From: Plicaturopsis crispa FD-325 SS-3
Lineage: Eukaryota > Basidiomycota > Agaricomycetes > Amylocorticiales > Amylocorticiaceae
Reading direction: 5' to 3'
Assembly: GCA_000827205.1 (NCBI GenBank)
Contig: KN832555.1
Location: forward strand, 3,188,696-3,252,695
DNA length: 64,000 nt
The stretch's first letter is position 1, and each line of letters begins with the position of its first letter. A program made the position numbers and the translations under genes. The notes beneath the pieces are model-generated. The model had not been told where the DNA came from and did not search any database. It was given only the letters and a program-made list of their open reading frames with translations. Below, one piece after another: positions 12,015 through 22,656 of the stretch.

Positions 12015-12142
12015 CCAGGCTCCTACCCATCCGTCGCTTCGAGGGTCAATAAAATCAATGTTAGGACGATGAGTTGAATGTTCAGTGATATTGCGGCGTA
12101 CGGACATCTCCGTATATTTGAGCTCCGATACAAACAACTTTC
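12015..12142 (+). repeat. left arm of perfect 128-bp inverted repeat
   Basis: By direct base-by-base comparison this arm is the exact reverse complement of 12946-13073. It abuts the run of unknown bases. Perfect identity implies a recent origin or active homogenisation. Confidence 0.9.
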
Positions 12143-12711
12143 NNNNNNNNNNNNNNNNNNNNNNNNNNNNNNNNNNNNNNNNNNNNNNNNNNNNNNNNNN
12201 NNNNNNNNNNNNNNNNNNNNNNNNNNNNNNNNNNNNNNNNNNNNNNNNNNNNNNNNNNNNNNNNNNNNNNNNNNNNNNNNNNNNNNNNNNNNNNNNNNNN
12301 NNNNNNNNNNNNNNNNNNNNNNNNNNNNNNNNNNNNNNNNNNNNNNNNNNNNNNNNNNNNNNNNNNNNNNNNNNNNNNNNNNNNNNNNNNNNNNNNNNNN
12401 NNNNNNNNNNNNNNNNNNNNNNNNNNNNNNNNNNNNNNNNNNNNNNNNNNNNNNNNNNNNNNNNNNNNNNNNNNNNNNNNNNNNNNNNNNNNNNNNNNNN
12501 NNNNNNNNNNNNNNNNNNNNNNNNNNNNNNNNNNNNNNNNNNNNNNNNNNNNNNNNNNNNNNNNNNNNNNNNNNNNNNNNNNNNNNNNNNNNNNNNNNNN
12601 NNNNNNNNNNNNNNNNNNNNNNNNNNNNNNNNNNNNNNNNNNNNNNNNNNNNNNNNNNNNNNNNNNNNNNNNNNNNNNNNNNNNNNNNNNNNNNNNNNNN
12701 NAAGTATCATT
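12143..12711. other. assembly gap (569 N)
   Basis: Run of unknown bases. Reading frames that cross it are artefacts. Confidence 1.
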
Positions 12712-12945
12712 GATTTACTACTTGCTCGTTTCTACGAATTTTTTCAAACAAAAAATAGGGTGCACTAGCGCTCAAAAAATAGAGTATTCTACTCTGTACA
12801 TGTTGCATGATACGTGCAATGACCGTTGTGCAAATGTGTCCGGAGGATCAAGCAAACTGGACCCCGCGGAACGCCACATCTTTGTTTACTCGTGTATTGT
12901 GCCATCCGTCGCTGAGAGGGTCAAGAAAATAAGAGTACTGAGTTT

Positions 12946-13073
12946 GAAAGTTGTTTGTATCGGAGCTCAAATATACGGAGATGTCCGTACGCCGCAATAT
13001 CACTGAACATTCAACTCATCGTCCTAACATTGATTTTATTGACCCTCGAAGCGACGGATGGGTAGGAGCCTGG
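12946..13073 (-). repeat. right arm of perfect 128-bp inverted repeat
   Basis: Exact reverse complement of 12015-12142. A 234-bp stretch of unique AT-rich sequence lies between the gap and this arm. Confidence 0.9.
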
Positions 13074-13402
13074 TTCCGTCCGCACAGGGATCGAACGTCG
13101 CTACCGACGGTCCTCATCCGTAAGGCGGAAAGATCGTACATTTTTCGATTTTTTGGCCTTTCCGTCCGCACTGGGATCGAACGTACGCGGTTTTTTGGGG
13201 CCAAATCCGTCCGCATTAGGATACAACCTAACATAGGATAAGCCGGGGTCCTCGTCGACGGGACTCGACGCGCAAGAATCACATTCCCCAAGGCTTGTCT
13301 CCTCCGCCGTCGACGTCGCAACCGTTCCCCAACGCCTCTAGTCCTCCTCGCCCAGGATTGTATTTATCGCTGCTCGTCGTACAGCGTTGTGGCTAGTTCC
13401 TG

Positions 13403-14512
13403 ATGACGAACAACTATGTTCTGTCGCTTCAGCCTACGTTCACGCAGGGTCTCATCCTGGGCCAGCTCTCCATACTGGTCCTGCTCACCCTGATCCTCAA
13501 ATATCTCTTCCTGGACTCGGCGGAAAACCCGTTCGAGACCTCGTCTTATCACCCCCAAGTCGAGAGCGAGTCGTCATTGCGGAAGCACAGGAATTTGACG
13601 CGAGGGCCGGAGGGTATCGTCCCGGGGGATCGTGCGGAGTCGGCAGGATGGTTCAATGTCATCTTACAGGAGGTGTGTAGTCTTTGAACATCACCCGCTA
13701 TTGTTTTGACCGTTCAAAAGGTCGCGGAGACTTACCGCTCGAAGTTACGCGACGATTTGTCGGGCGCTGAGGGCGATGAGATTGCCCGGAAACGAATAGA
13801 GGACTACGCGAATAAAATAAGACCGCCAGGATTTCTGGTGCGTGAGGTCCTCTACTTCCTCGCGAGGGGTGATACTGATACCTGCTGCCGTAGGATCACA
13901 TCAAAATACATTCCGTCGACCTTGGCGTTTCCGCACCTCGCGTCTCGAACGCGCGCCTAAATTCCCCCAAGGTTCCAGGAATAAATACAGTCAGTATCCT
14001 GTGCTCACCTGCGCGTGTTGGCGGCACTGAACGCGCTCTTACAGGAGATAGAATTTGACTCAACGTATACCGACACGATATCCGTGTCCCTCTCAACCTC
14101 CTACCTATTTAATTACCCCATGACATCCTTTGCACGCCTCCCAGTCTCGCTCACGATCTCTCTATCCCTATTCGAATCACCCGTATGACCTCCCCTCCCA
14201 CTGTCCGCGATGCTGTGCTCACTGTTGAATATGCAGATAACTGTAATACCCCCATCGCCTACATCACACGCGCCCGTACTCACCCTCACCATCCCGCCGA
14301 CATTCACGCTGGACCTCAAGACGACGTCGCTCATGGGCAGCCGCGCGAAGCTCGCGAACGTCCCGAAGCTGCACGAGCTGATCCAGCACCAGGTGCGCCG
14401 CATACTCGCCGCGCGGGGGACGTGGCGCGTGGTGCTGCCCGGTTTGGCGAGCGTTGCGGAGGCGCAGGCGGAGATTAAGAAGGAGGAGGCGGAGGGGCAT
14501 GGTTTTTCATGA
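13403..14512 (+). CDS. MMM1: ERMES subunit Mmm1 (SMP domain)
   Basis: ER membrane subunit of the ER-mitochondria encounter structure, which transfers phospholipids and supports mitochondrial shape. Five exons (13403-13672, 13721-13837, 13894-13971, 14045-14182, 14237-14512) encode 292 residues. A short lumenal N-terminus precedes one membrane span (about residues 17-37, LILGQLSILVLLTLILKYLF). The SMP lipid-binding domain fills the rest: SAGWFNVILQE, STYTDTISVSLSTSYLFNYP, PPTFTLDLKTTSLMGSRAK and a C-terminal VVLPGL. All introns are phase 0. It is shorter than many fungal Mmm1 proteins, mainly because the linker after the membrane span is compact. Identity is secure. Confidence 0.93.
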
Positions 14513-14988
14513 CACGATGGTTTACGACCAGTGCGTTGCGCTTATGTTTGTTTTGATATGAATGCTGATAGTGACGACTTGCAGGGCAGCAAGACATTTT
14601 CGTATCTATCTCGCAATTTCTCGGATCATGTTGTACAATACGCAGTGCCATTAGGATAATACATAATGCGCCCCCTTCACAAACGAATGTCCTCCATGGT
14701 CAGGGTCAGGGGGCGGGCATAACAGCAAGCGTATTTTACGTTGGCTTTGTCCCGAGCAGGTGTGCGGACCGCGGAGATATACACGCCAGAGGTACAACAG
14801 TTCGCGGGCCAATGTACCTCGAAACACTCTTCTCTGTGGTGAGCATCTCCTTGCGATGATCGATGCAGGGTGCAATGCGAGAGACTAGCACGAGCACATT
14901 TCAGCAAAAACGGGGAACATGCCCAAAGCAGTTCACACACCTAACACCAATGCACTTTCGTCCGCGAGCGAATCCAGTACGCGAGGAA
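14513..14988. other. convergent 3' region
   Basis: Between the ends of Mmm1 (+) and the alpha/beta hydrolase (-). No coding signal; presumably 3' UTRs. Confidence 0.45.
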
Positions 14989-15858
14989 TCATATCCCGAG
15001 CTCGTCCAACCACAGCTCCATCTTCGTGAAAGCCTCTTGCCCGTCGGTCGCCTGCACCACGATCTTGTCCACGCCTGGATCCTGTCCAAGACGATGTTCG
15101 GACCGCAGCATCTTCATCTCCCTTGGGGTCGCCATTATGGCAATAGGAAATTTAGGCTGTAGGCTCAATGTAAACAACACCCAAATGAACGGCTCGTCGA
15201 GAGAGGGAGTAACGCACCTCGAAATCAAATTCTCTCAAAGGCGCGTCCCCCGGGAACAGACCCCGCTCCGCCGCAGCCTTATTCGACGCAGGCGGGGATA
15301 TTAAAATGAGCCCACTCGCGGGGTTCGACGAGATATACCTCTGCGCCACCAGCGCGCCCGCCGAGCGCGCGATTATGACAGGGGGGAAAGGGATCATAGA
15401 CAACCGCACGACGCTCTTCATCTCGTCATCGAAATGCTGCATCAGCGCGTCTGCGTTTAGGGCTGAAGAGGTAGAGGAGGGAGAGGAGGGAGAGGAGGGC
15501 AGAGCGAAGTCGGTCTCGATGCAGGTGAAGCCTTTTTCGGCGAACATGGACGCTAGCGCGGTCATCCTTTTGCGTATACGTAACGTTGAATAAAGACGAA
15601 ACGGAACGCGTGAATGGGCGAGGGAGGGGTGGGGGAGGAGGGGACGCGTGCTCACCCTTCGCCGGAGTCCTCGTCCCATGCGCGCGCGGAGAGGAACACG
15701 AGCGGCGTCGGCACCTCGCGCGGTGCGGACCTGGGCGGGGTGCGCAGGATGTAGCTGGTGGCGGATGGGGTGGATAGGCTGCGGGAGAGGGTGAGGTGGA
15801 TTTGCGTGGAGTGGAGCGGGCGCGCTGCGAAGAGGAGAGCGGCGGACTGGAAGAGCAT
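14989..15858 (-). CDS. alpha/beta hydrolase fold protein
   Basis: Serine hydrolase of unknown substrate, possibly mitochondrial. Exons 15656-15858, 15218-15566 and 14989-15156 encode 239 residues. The N-terminus (MLFQSAALLFAARPLHSTQ) is hydrophobic and basic without acidic residues, as in a mitochondrial presequence. After it come a PLVFLSARAWDED strand and the nucleophile elbow PPVIIARSAGALVAQRYI, with Ser in A-R-S-A-G, a slight departure from G-x-S-x-G. SGLILISPPASN follows. The last exon gives a strand (PKFPIAIMATP) and the C-terminal helix. The first ATG in the open frame is at 15858; further upstream the frame stays open but has no ATG. Catalytic Asp and His are not certain. The enzyme class is inferred from the fold only. 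Confidence 0.8.
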
Positions 15859-16273
15859 GCTTGCGGTGGGTAGGTGAAGGGACGTTGGGTGTACGGAGAG
15901 AGTGAGGCGTTGCTGGGAGTTCAATGCAGGTTGAGAGGTGTCGTAAGTAGTTATAAACTGTCCAGCAAGCAGAAGGACAAGGTTGATTTCACCGTCATTG
16001 GCCGAATGTGATGCAATGCCGAAGTTGAAGTCTGAAGTAAATAAATTGACATTTCGTAGCAGAACAGACTTGTCGTGTGTGATGGAACCGATGCAATTCT
16101 AAAGATACAAATGCGTAGCTAGTATGATATAATGCCCAGTGGTATGAGGAGAAGAAAACCCGAGACGAGTGCCCAATATGTACCAGTGTGAAATCTATGA
16201 TAGTGAGTGGATAGTAGTGAGTGTCCGAATCCTGTTCATGAACGTTGCGTGTCCTCGGTCCCCAGCCGCGAAC
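15859..16273. other. intergenic, no gene seen
   Basis: 5' flank of the alpha/beta hydrolase gene and 3' flank of the Sur7-like gene. AT-rich, without recognisable structure. Confidence 0.45.
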
Positions 16274-17216
16274 CTACGCTTTGCCAGCAGCGGCGACATT
16301 GAGTTTGGCGAGCGATGCAATGACGGGGATAGCGTGGAATGCATACGCCACCCATACCACTACAGGAACGAGACATCAGACTCTCTTCCGTGTCAAAGGT
16401 GGGAGGCAGAGAGAACGTACTGGTAAAGCCGTTGGAAGTGCTGGCGATGAGCTCTGGCGCGCCGTTCCCTTGAGACTGGATGCTGCTGTTGAAGTCATCC
16501 ACAGCCTTCCCGAACCACATGCGCACGATGAGGAACGATGTCAGGCCTACAAATCGCTCTTAGCCCGTCGTACTATGAAAACCAAGACAGAGGAAATACC
16601 TATTAAGAAGCCAAAGACGCCAATCCAAGCAGAGAAGCGCTGGATCATCGGCTTATCGAGAGCAGCGGAGAGCTTTGCGCCCATTTTGTGGCGGAAGGAG
16701 ATGAGGGTGAAGGTGAAGAAAAACATGACCGAGAAGGCGAGCGCGACTCCGACGAACGCCGGGGTGCTTGCTGCGGGTGCGGAGAGGAGGAGGTTTGGCG
16801 CGTTGCTTGGGAGGACGGAGGTGTCTGTAGAGTACCTTACTCAGTATAACGTCTTAGAGAACGGAGAGGAAGGATACACACCGTATACTGGAGAAATCGT
16901 GGGTAGGGTGCAGCTTACATCCCCATCGTTGTTATGTCTGGAGCAAGACCCTACAAACGGACATGATGAGCACGCGAACACGGCATGGATCGTTCCAGGA
17001 CGTACCGAGCATGCCAAGGAACAGGCTGGGACCGTCGACGCCCTTGGAGGATGAGGGCTGTGTCAAAGACACGGAAGGCGTGACCACAAGCAGCGCGACT
17101 TGGCTATGCAGCATAACCACCGGCGACACGAACGCAAACACGGACAGCAGGAGCGCCGTGAGCAGGAGAAGGGGTGCTAGATACAGCACGACGGCTTTTG
17201 AAAATCCAGAAATCAT
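16274..17216 (-). CDS. four-span membrane protein, Sur7/PalI type
   Basis: Probably a plasma-membrane protein of the Sur7/PalI tetraspan family, linked in other fungi to eisosomes or pH sensing. Five exons (17006-17216, 16882-16950, 16600-16824, 16421-16546, 16274-16359) encode 238 residues. A first membrane span (VVLYLAPLLLLTALLLSVFA) is followed by an extracellular loop with LGMLGSCSRH and a second cysteine (DVSCTL), the usual Gly-Cys loop of this family. Spans 2 and 3 are VGVALAFSVMFFFTFTLISF and WIGVFGFLIGLTSFLIV, and a short fourth (MVWVAYAFHAIPVIASL) ends near the C-terminus. A TATA-like TATATAA sits about 200 nt upstream of the ATG. Topology is clear; the family name is inferred from layout and the cysteine loop. 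Confidence 0.8.
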
Positions 17217-18124
17217 GATGATGGCTGATGCTCGAGGAATTTGAAAGGGTGAAGAAATAGAAAAAAGCGCTTGGCTTTAGTGTTCAGTCGATGAAAGAAA
17301 TGAAAGAAATATCCAGTCAAGGATGTGGTGTGCGCGTCCTCACAAAGAACGGCGAGAGGGAAATGGGAGGGAAATGGGCAAGCTGAGGAACACACCGCAT
17401 CGAACAGCAGGGTTATATACCGCCCACAGGCTCAATTGGTAAAACAATAAAGGGGCGGCGGCGAAGAAGGCGTCGCGTAAAGAACAAAGACGGGCGCGCG
17501 TTCCTAGTCACGTGATGTCTGGTACATTGTTCTCTTTTTTCGTTTTCGTTTTCGTTGTCGCGCCTTGAATATGTAATCAATTGTCGTGGTCGTCTGTATT
17601 CCATTGCGATGGGATGGAGCACGCGTACGTCTTGTTCTACGTCGCGAATGGAAGGTCCCCGTCGCCAGGCCTCGCACAGCCGGCGATGCGACAACAAGGG
17701 CCTGTGCGCTCTCACGCACGAGGATAAGTACTTTGTGTCTCACTCTGTCAAATAACGTTAACATCGGCGACGCGCATGGCCGTTGCAAAGGAATGAACAC
17801 GTACAGTGAACTCGCGATGGAAGCAAGACGACACATAGGTTCTCACGAGTTATACCTTTTCAGGCTTCTTCAATCGGAGACAATCCATGCTAGGCTTGTG
17901 AAGCAAAAGCAGAGGCTATGTAGAGTTGCTGGACATGGGTATCGCAAAGTGTCATCGTCGGCATAAACGAGAAGAAGAAAACACGAGTCGCGTGGCGGCG
18001 TTGAGTCTGCGAGGCTGTCGCCAAACACACGTCAATAAACCTGATTTGGAACTCGAGACTTGACAATTTCTTCGATGCAAAGCAAAGTCGCAATATTGCA
18101 CTTTCGCCATTTTACCTCCTCGCC
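17217..18124. promoter_or_regulatory. divergent intergenic region, Sur7-like and MPP10
   Basis: A 908-bp interval between two head-to-head genes. TATATAA on the minus strand lies at 17413-17419. The rest has scattered short frames with no resemblance to known proteins. It probably contains both promoters. Confidence 0.4.
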
Positions 18125-20664
18125 ATGTCGCATGCTAAGGACGACATCCCTATCCCACCGCCCCTCGCAAATCTCGCTACATTAATCGAGGAGAGACCGG
18201 AATGTCTTGCTTCGAGGAGCAAGGACATCCAGGCCGCCGCACTGGACGCGACAAAATTCGTATTTGACTTGGGTGAGCACCATCATCCACCAGCTCTACT
18301 ATACACCCACTAAATGGAAGTTTTGGCGATTTGCAGCCGTGAAATCCGAGGCCGGGTCAAAGGCGCACATCGTCGACCTCATATCCTCGTTAACGCCCGC
18401 AGAGGCTCCCCAGACGAGATCGCAGGCGCGCGCAACTTCAAGTGGCAAACGGAAACGCAGTCCTACGCCCCCACCGCCGCCTCCGAAATCTATATTCAAA
18501 GAGACGCCGCTGACGGCGCTTTTTGTGGAGGGGATGAATGCGGACCAGGTTTGGGAGCAGCTGGATCTGCGTGCGAAGAGCGTGTGCGAGATGCTGGAGG
18601 AGGCGCTGGAGGGTGGGCCGGGGAAGGAGGACGAGGATGAGGATGAGGATGGGGAGGGTGCGGATGAGGAGGATGAGCTGAAAAAGGCTCTGCAGGAGCT
18701 GCGGGAGCAGATGGGAGAGGACGTTGATTTCGACGGAATGGACCTCGATGGACTCGAAGAGGACGGCAGCGATGAAGAGGACGAGGAAGAGGAATCTGAG
18801 AATGACGGCGACGATGCTGACTTGGGAGAGACGACGATGGAGCTACGCGACCCCTCAGACGACGAAGCCTCCGAGGACGCGGACGACCATCCGCCCTCCA
18901 TGCTCGACGTCCTCCAAAAACGGCGTCCGCCAAAACGGAAGGCAGGCGGCCACCCGGTGCTCGACGACGGATTCTTCGACTTGGCGGCTTTCAATGCCGA
19001 AACCGAACGGGCCGAAGCAAGAGCTGTCTCGAAAGGACGACTGTCGAAAGGCTCGGACGACGAGGATTCCGATGACGAGGGAACTGTGGACCTGTTCGCG
19101 CCGATTAGTATGGAGGAGGACTTCGACGAGGCGGGCTCGGAGGACGGCGGAGAAGGTATGTATGGCTATGCGTTTCAGCATTGTGCACATTAACATCTCC
19201 TCGCTCGTTACAGATCCAATGTACAGAGACTTCTTCGAGCCTCCACAGCGAAATGCTACCAAAAAAGCAATTGCCAAGCCTTCGCCTACTATCACTAAAA
19301 GGACTAGCAAAGTCAGGTTCCACGAAGAGGTCAGGGTCAAAAACATCAAGGCGAAGGGTAAGAACCTTCCCTTGAATGCGATGGAGGAAGACGAAGAAGA
19401 CGAGGAGGACGAAGAATATGATGAGGAGGAGGACGATGGGCTGGAAGGCCTCTCGATGAAGGAGTTACGACAAAAGATGCTCGAAGCAGAGGCTATGGAC
19501 GAGGATGAGGACGAGGACGGCAGTGAGGATGAAGAAGGGTCCGAAGATGACGAGGGTGAAGGAGAATCAGGATCAGACGACGACGAACCCTCCGATGAAG
19601 AGGACGATGATGGACGTGACACGATTGAGCGCCTCAAGGATGACTTGTTTGCCGAAGAGGAGGCACCCGAGCCAGGTCAGTCGACCCGTCATGAATACCC
19701 ACATCTCTAACACTTCCCTTCCCAGATTTATCTACCCACGAGAAACGCATGGCGTCTCTGAAAGAGCAGATATCCACCCTCGAATCAGAGAATGTCGGCA
19801 AAAAGGACTGGGTGCTCATGGGCGAGGCCACCTCGCGCGCGCGCCCGCAAAATTCGCTGCTCGAGGAGGACCTCGAATTCGAGCGCGTCATGAAGGCCGT
19901 CCCGGTGATCACCGAGGAGGTCGTGCAAGGCCTCGAAGAGCGCATAAAGGCGCGGATATTAGAGGGTCAATTCGACGACGTCGTCCGCATTAGGCCGCTC
20001 GAGGACAAGCCGTTCCTCCCGTCGAGGGTGTTTGAGCTGCAGGATACGAAGTCCGCGCAGTCGCTCTCGCAGATATACGAGGATGAGTACTCGGCGGCGG
20101 TGTCGGGGGGCGTGGCTGGTGAGGACCGCGACGGGAAGTTGAAGAAGGAGCACGATGAGATCGAGAAACTCTGGGATGGCATATGCCACAAGCTCGATGC
20201 GTTGTGCAATGCACATTACATGCCAAAACAGGTAGACTCGGTTCGTTCTAGTCTGTGTAAATTGCTCATGATTTATTATCCTGCAGCCCAAAGCGACGAT
20301 ATCCACCATATCAAACGTCTCCGCAGCATCCCTCGAGTCCGCCCTGCCCACCACCAAATCCGCCTCCACCATGCTCGCACCCGAAGAGGTCTTCGCGCCA
20401 TCACCCTCGGATACGCGCTCTCGGAGCGAGCTCACGCCTGCAGAAAAACGCGCCCTGCGTGGCAAGGAGCGTAAAGCACGCAAGAAGTCGCGCGACGCGC
20501 TCGAGAAGAGCGTGGACAAGTACGCGAAGAAGGTCAGGGGAATTGGGGGCGTGAAGAAGCAGAAACAGGAGGCGCTGGAGAGCGTGGTGAAGAAGGGTAG
20601 AGGCGTTACGGTGGTGGGGAAGAAGAATAAGGATATAGTGGGTAAGGATAGGAAACGGAGCTGA
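18125..20664 (+). CDS. MPP10: U3 snoRNP protein Mpp10
   Basis: Nucleolar component of the SSU processome, binding Imp3 and Imp4 for 18S rRNA maturation. Five exons (18125-18272, 18337-19155, 19214-19675, 19726-20231, 20287-20664) encode 770 residues. Long acidic tracts (Asp/Glu/Ser) cover roughly residues 150-260 and 400-470, as in other Mpp10 proteins. Conserved blocks include DPMYRDFFEPP, STKRMASLKEQI-type helix in exon 4 (ending EKRMASLKEQISTLE), KPFLPSRVFELQDTKSAQSL, and a basic C-terminus with TPAEKRALRGKERKA. The repetitive GAG/GAC codons create long spurious Ser-rich frames on the minus strand. It is followed in the same direction by SEC9, with about 300 bp between them. Identity is secure. 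Confidence 0.94.
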
Positions 20665-20970
20665 TCTTGGCGCATTGTACGGTCCCTTCGCATTTCACCC
20701 TCGATATTTGCTGTTTTTGCTAGCATGAGCGCTCCGTACCCGAGCTGTACTTATGTACGGTGTACTAGCTATTTTTCTTCACGATTTTTTGCGTGTCATT
20801 TTCAGAGTATGGATGAGTTTGGAGGTAAGAGCGGAAGCACTCATGTACTCAAGAACTCACGTGTAAAGGAATTGGCACCGCAACGGCCTGATCCTGAAAC
20901 CGTACAGCAGAACAGCCTTTTCAACCTCTTTCTCTCTACCTTCAACGTCGCTGTCCATTCGCTACTCATC

Positions 20971-22216
20971 ATGTCGTTTTTCAGGCGCAAGGAGCAGAAC
21001 TTGATACCACCCGTCGCCGAGCCGTCTCGCGGTGGTGGAGGCAGAGTTTCCCCAGGCCCTGCAGCCCCTCCTAGTTACCGATCTAACGCCAGCACATACG
21101 TGCCCAGCCGCGATGGCGATCCTTACAACGGCCCCAGCGGTAGGACTGGCTCCTACAGAGGCCCCAACAGGACCGACTCCCAAGGCTCGCAGGACGGTGC
21201 TGGCAACGCACCCCCGCCAGCGCGTGATCGCTACAACAGGAACAACGGCGTCGGCGACGTCTACTCGCGCGGGCAGGGTCGACTCGACGATGACAGGAAC
21301 GAGCTGTTTTCAGGGTACAATCCACAGAAGGCGGGATCGGGGAGGTTCTTCGATGGGCCTAGCCCGGGCAGAGAGCCGCCGCCTGGTGAAGAGAATGATG
21401 AGGACATCGAGGGAATCAAACAGTCGACCCGCTTCACGAAGCAGGAGAGTGTCAACTCGACCAGGAATGCTCTCCGGCTGGCCCGTGAGGCCGAGGAGAC
21501 TGCTAGGAACACTTTGGGCAGACTTGGAGACCAGTCTGGTACGATAACATATGCACTCGCTTTCGTCACGCCTCTCACTGTGATATACAGAGAAACTGGC
21601 TAACACTGAACGCCACCTCGATGTGTCCAAGGGCCATTCCGTCCGTGCCCAGGACAAGACCGACGAGCTGAAGAAACTCAACCGCTCCATCTTCCGACCC
21701 GCCATCACGTTCAACAAAGATGCCAAACGTGCCGCTCAGGAGGCTAAACTAGCCGAGCGTCACGACGAGGAACGTCGGGAGCGCGAGAAGGCTATGATGG
21801 ACGTCAGAGAATCCCAGAACCGCATCGGACGCGCTGCGACCTATGGGCGCGGGGGCGATGATGAAGAGGGCCTGGGAGGCGGAGGGAGCCGCTACCGGAC
21901 AGAGTCGCAGCTGGCTGCACGCAAAGAACAGAGGAAGCGCTTCCAGTTCGAGCAGACTGCGTCGGACGACGAGATTGAAGACGAGCTGGACGATAACCTG
22001 GACGAGATCGGTGAGGCGGCGAAGAGACTGAAGGCTCTCGCTATGGCTACGGGCAGCGAGCTCGATGAGCAGAACAGCCGGATCACTAGGATCGACGACA
22101 AGACTGGCAAGTTGGACTGGAGGATCGCTAGGAACACTGAGAACGTACGTGTCGCATCCTGTCCGCCTCCACCCCCGCTAATCATGTTTCGCCTGCAGCT
22201 CAAGAGGGTTAAGTGA
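20971..22216 (+). CDS. SEC9: SNAP-25-type Qbc-SNARE Sec9
   Basis: t-SNARE for fusion of secretory vesicles with the plasma membrane. Three exons (20971-21538, 21591-22144, 22199-22216) encode 379 residues. The N-terminal 140 residues are Gly/Pro/Asn-rich and disordered. The Qb helix (about 150-215) spans the first intron, with the zero-layer Gln in RLGDQSEKL. The Qc helix is at the C-terminus (DELDDNLDEIGEAAKRLK then SELDEQNSRITRID, with its own Gln). The last exon codes only for LKRVK and the stop. There is no membrane span or cysteine palmitoylation cluster, as in yeast Sec9. An open frame extends upstream without a better start; MSFFRRK is the family-like beginning. Confidence 0.93.
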
Positions 22217-22656
22217 AGTGTCCACGGCTGGTGTCTCAGCAGCGGCTTCATCTCATTTTCAAGGCGGTTACGCTGCGGTCGGTCTGCATTTTGGTCTGGG
22301 ATTATGGATATGGTTTGCGGCGGTCTGATCTACTAGAAATATGGCCCTCTCCACGGATCTTATGTACAATAGTTTGGACATTGGTATACATTCACTGGGA
22401 TTTTTCTTGGATCGTCGGGGCACCCGCTAAGCACCAGCCGGACACGACTCGGAGCCACAACGCGACGCGGCCGACGCCGTCGCCGTCGCGTCGCACACGC
22501 GTCGTCCCTTGCCAAGCTACCCTGCCTTCGTCCATATCCTGTCTGCATGTTATTCGTCTGACCTAGTACTGCTGCTGCACGCTCTCTACATATCTACGAC
22601 CTACGAAAGCTCGGCGAGCTGGAGATAGGTACCATTTCGCCGGTTGGCGAAACTCA
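22217..22656. other. intergenic, no gene seen
   Basis: 3' flank of SEC9 and 5' flank of the CCCH gene. The stretch 22440-22510 is rich in CGACG/CGTCG-like words. No coding signal. Confidence 0.45.

Larger units (their letters stand above)
11703..13252. mobile_element. non-autonomous DNA transposon containing an assembly gap
   Basis: Both ends carry an inverted AGGACCCCGGCTTAT, followed a little further in by GGTTGTATCCTAA. The flanking octamer CGTCGACG is present on both sides (11695-11702 and 13253-13260); it is itself a palindrome, so it may be an 8-bp target duplication of hAT type or simply the outer part of the inverted repeat. TCCGTCCGCA recurs at both ends in the same orientation. Inside lie two identical 128-bp inverted arms around the gap. 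There is no transposase in the visible sequence, but 569 bases are unknown. The class is therefore tentative. Confidence 0.6.

Noticed and set aside
11886-12710. A 274-residue minus-strand frame and two plus-strand frames across the unknown bases
   Set aside because: They are open only because N bases hide stops; the visible ends are transposon sequence.
15859-15924. Upstream extension of the alpha/beta hydrolase
   Set aside because: The frame is open but lacks an ATG; the next start gives a better presequence.
18299-18994. Long Ser-rich minus-strand frame
   Set aside because: It is the antisense of the Asp/Glu-rich coding region of Mpp10; a similar frame at 18855-19637 has the same cause.
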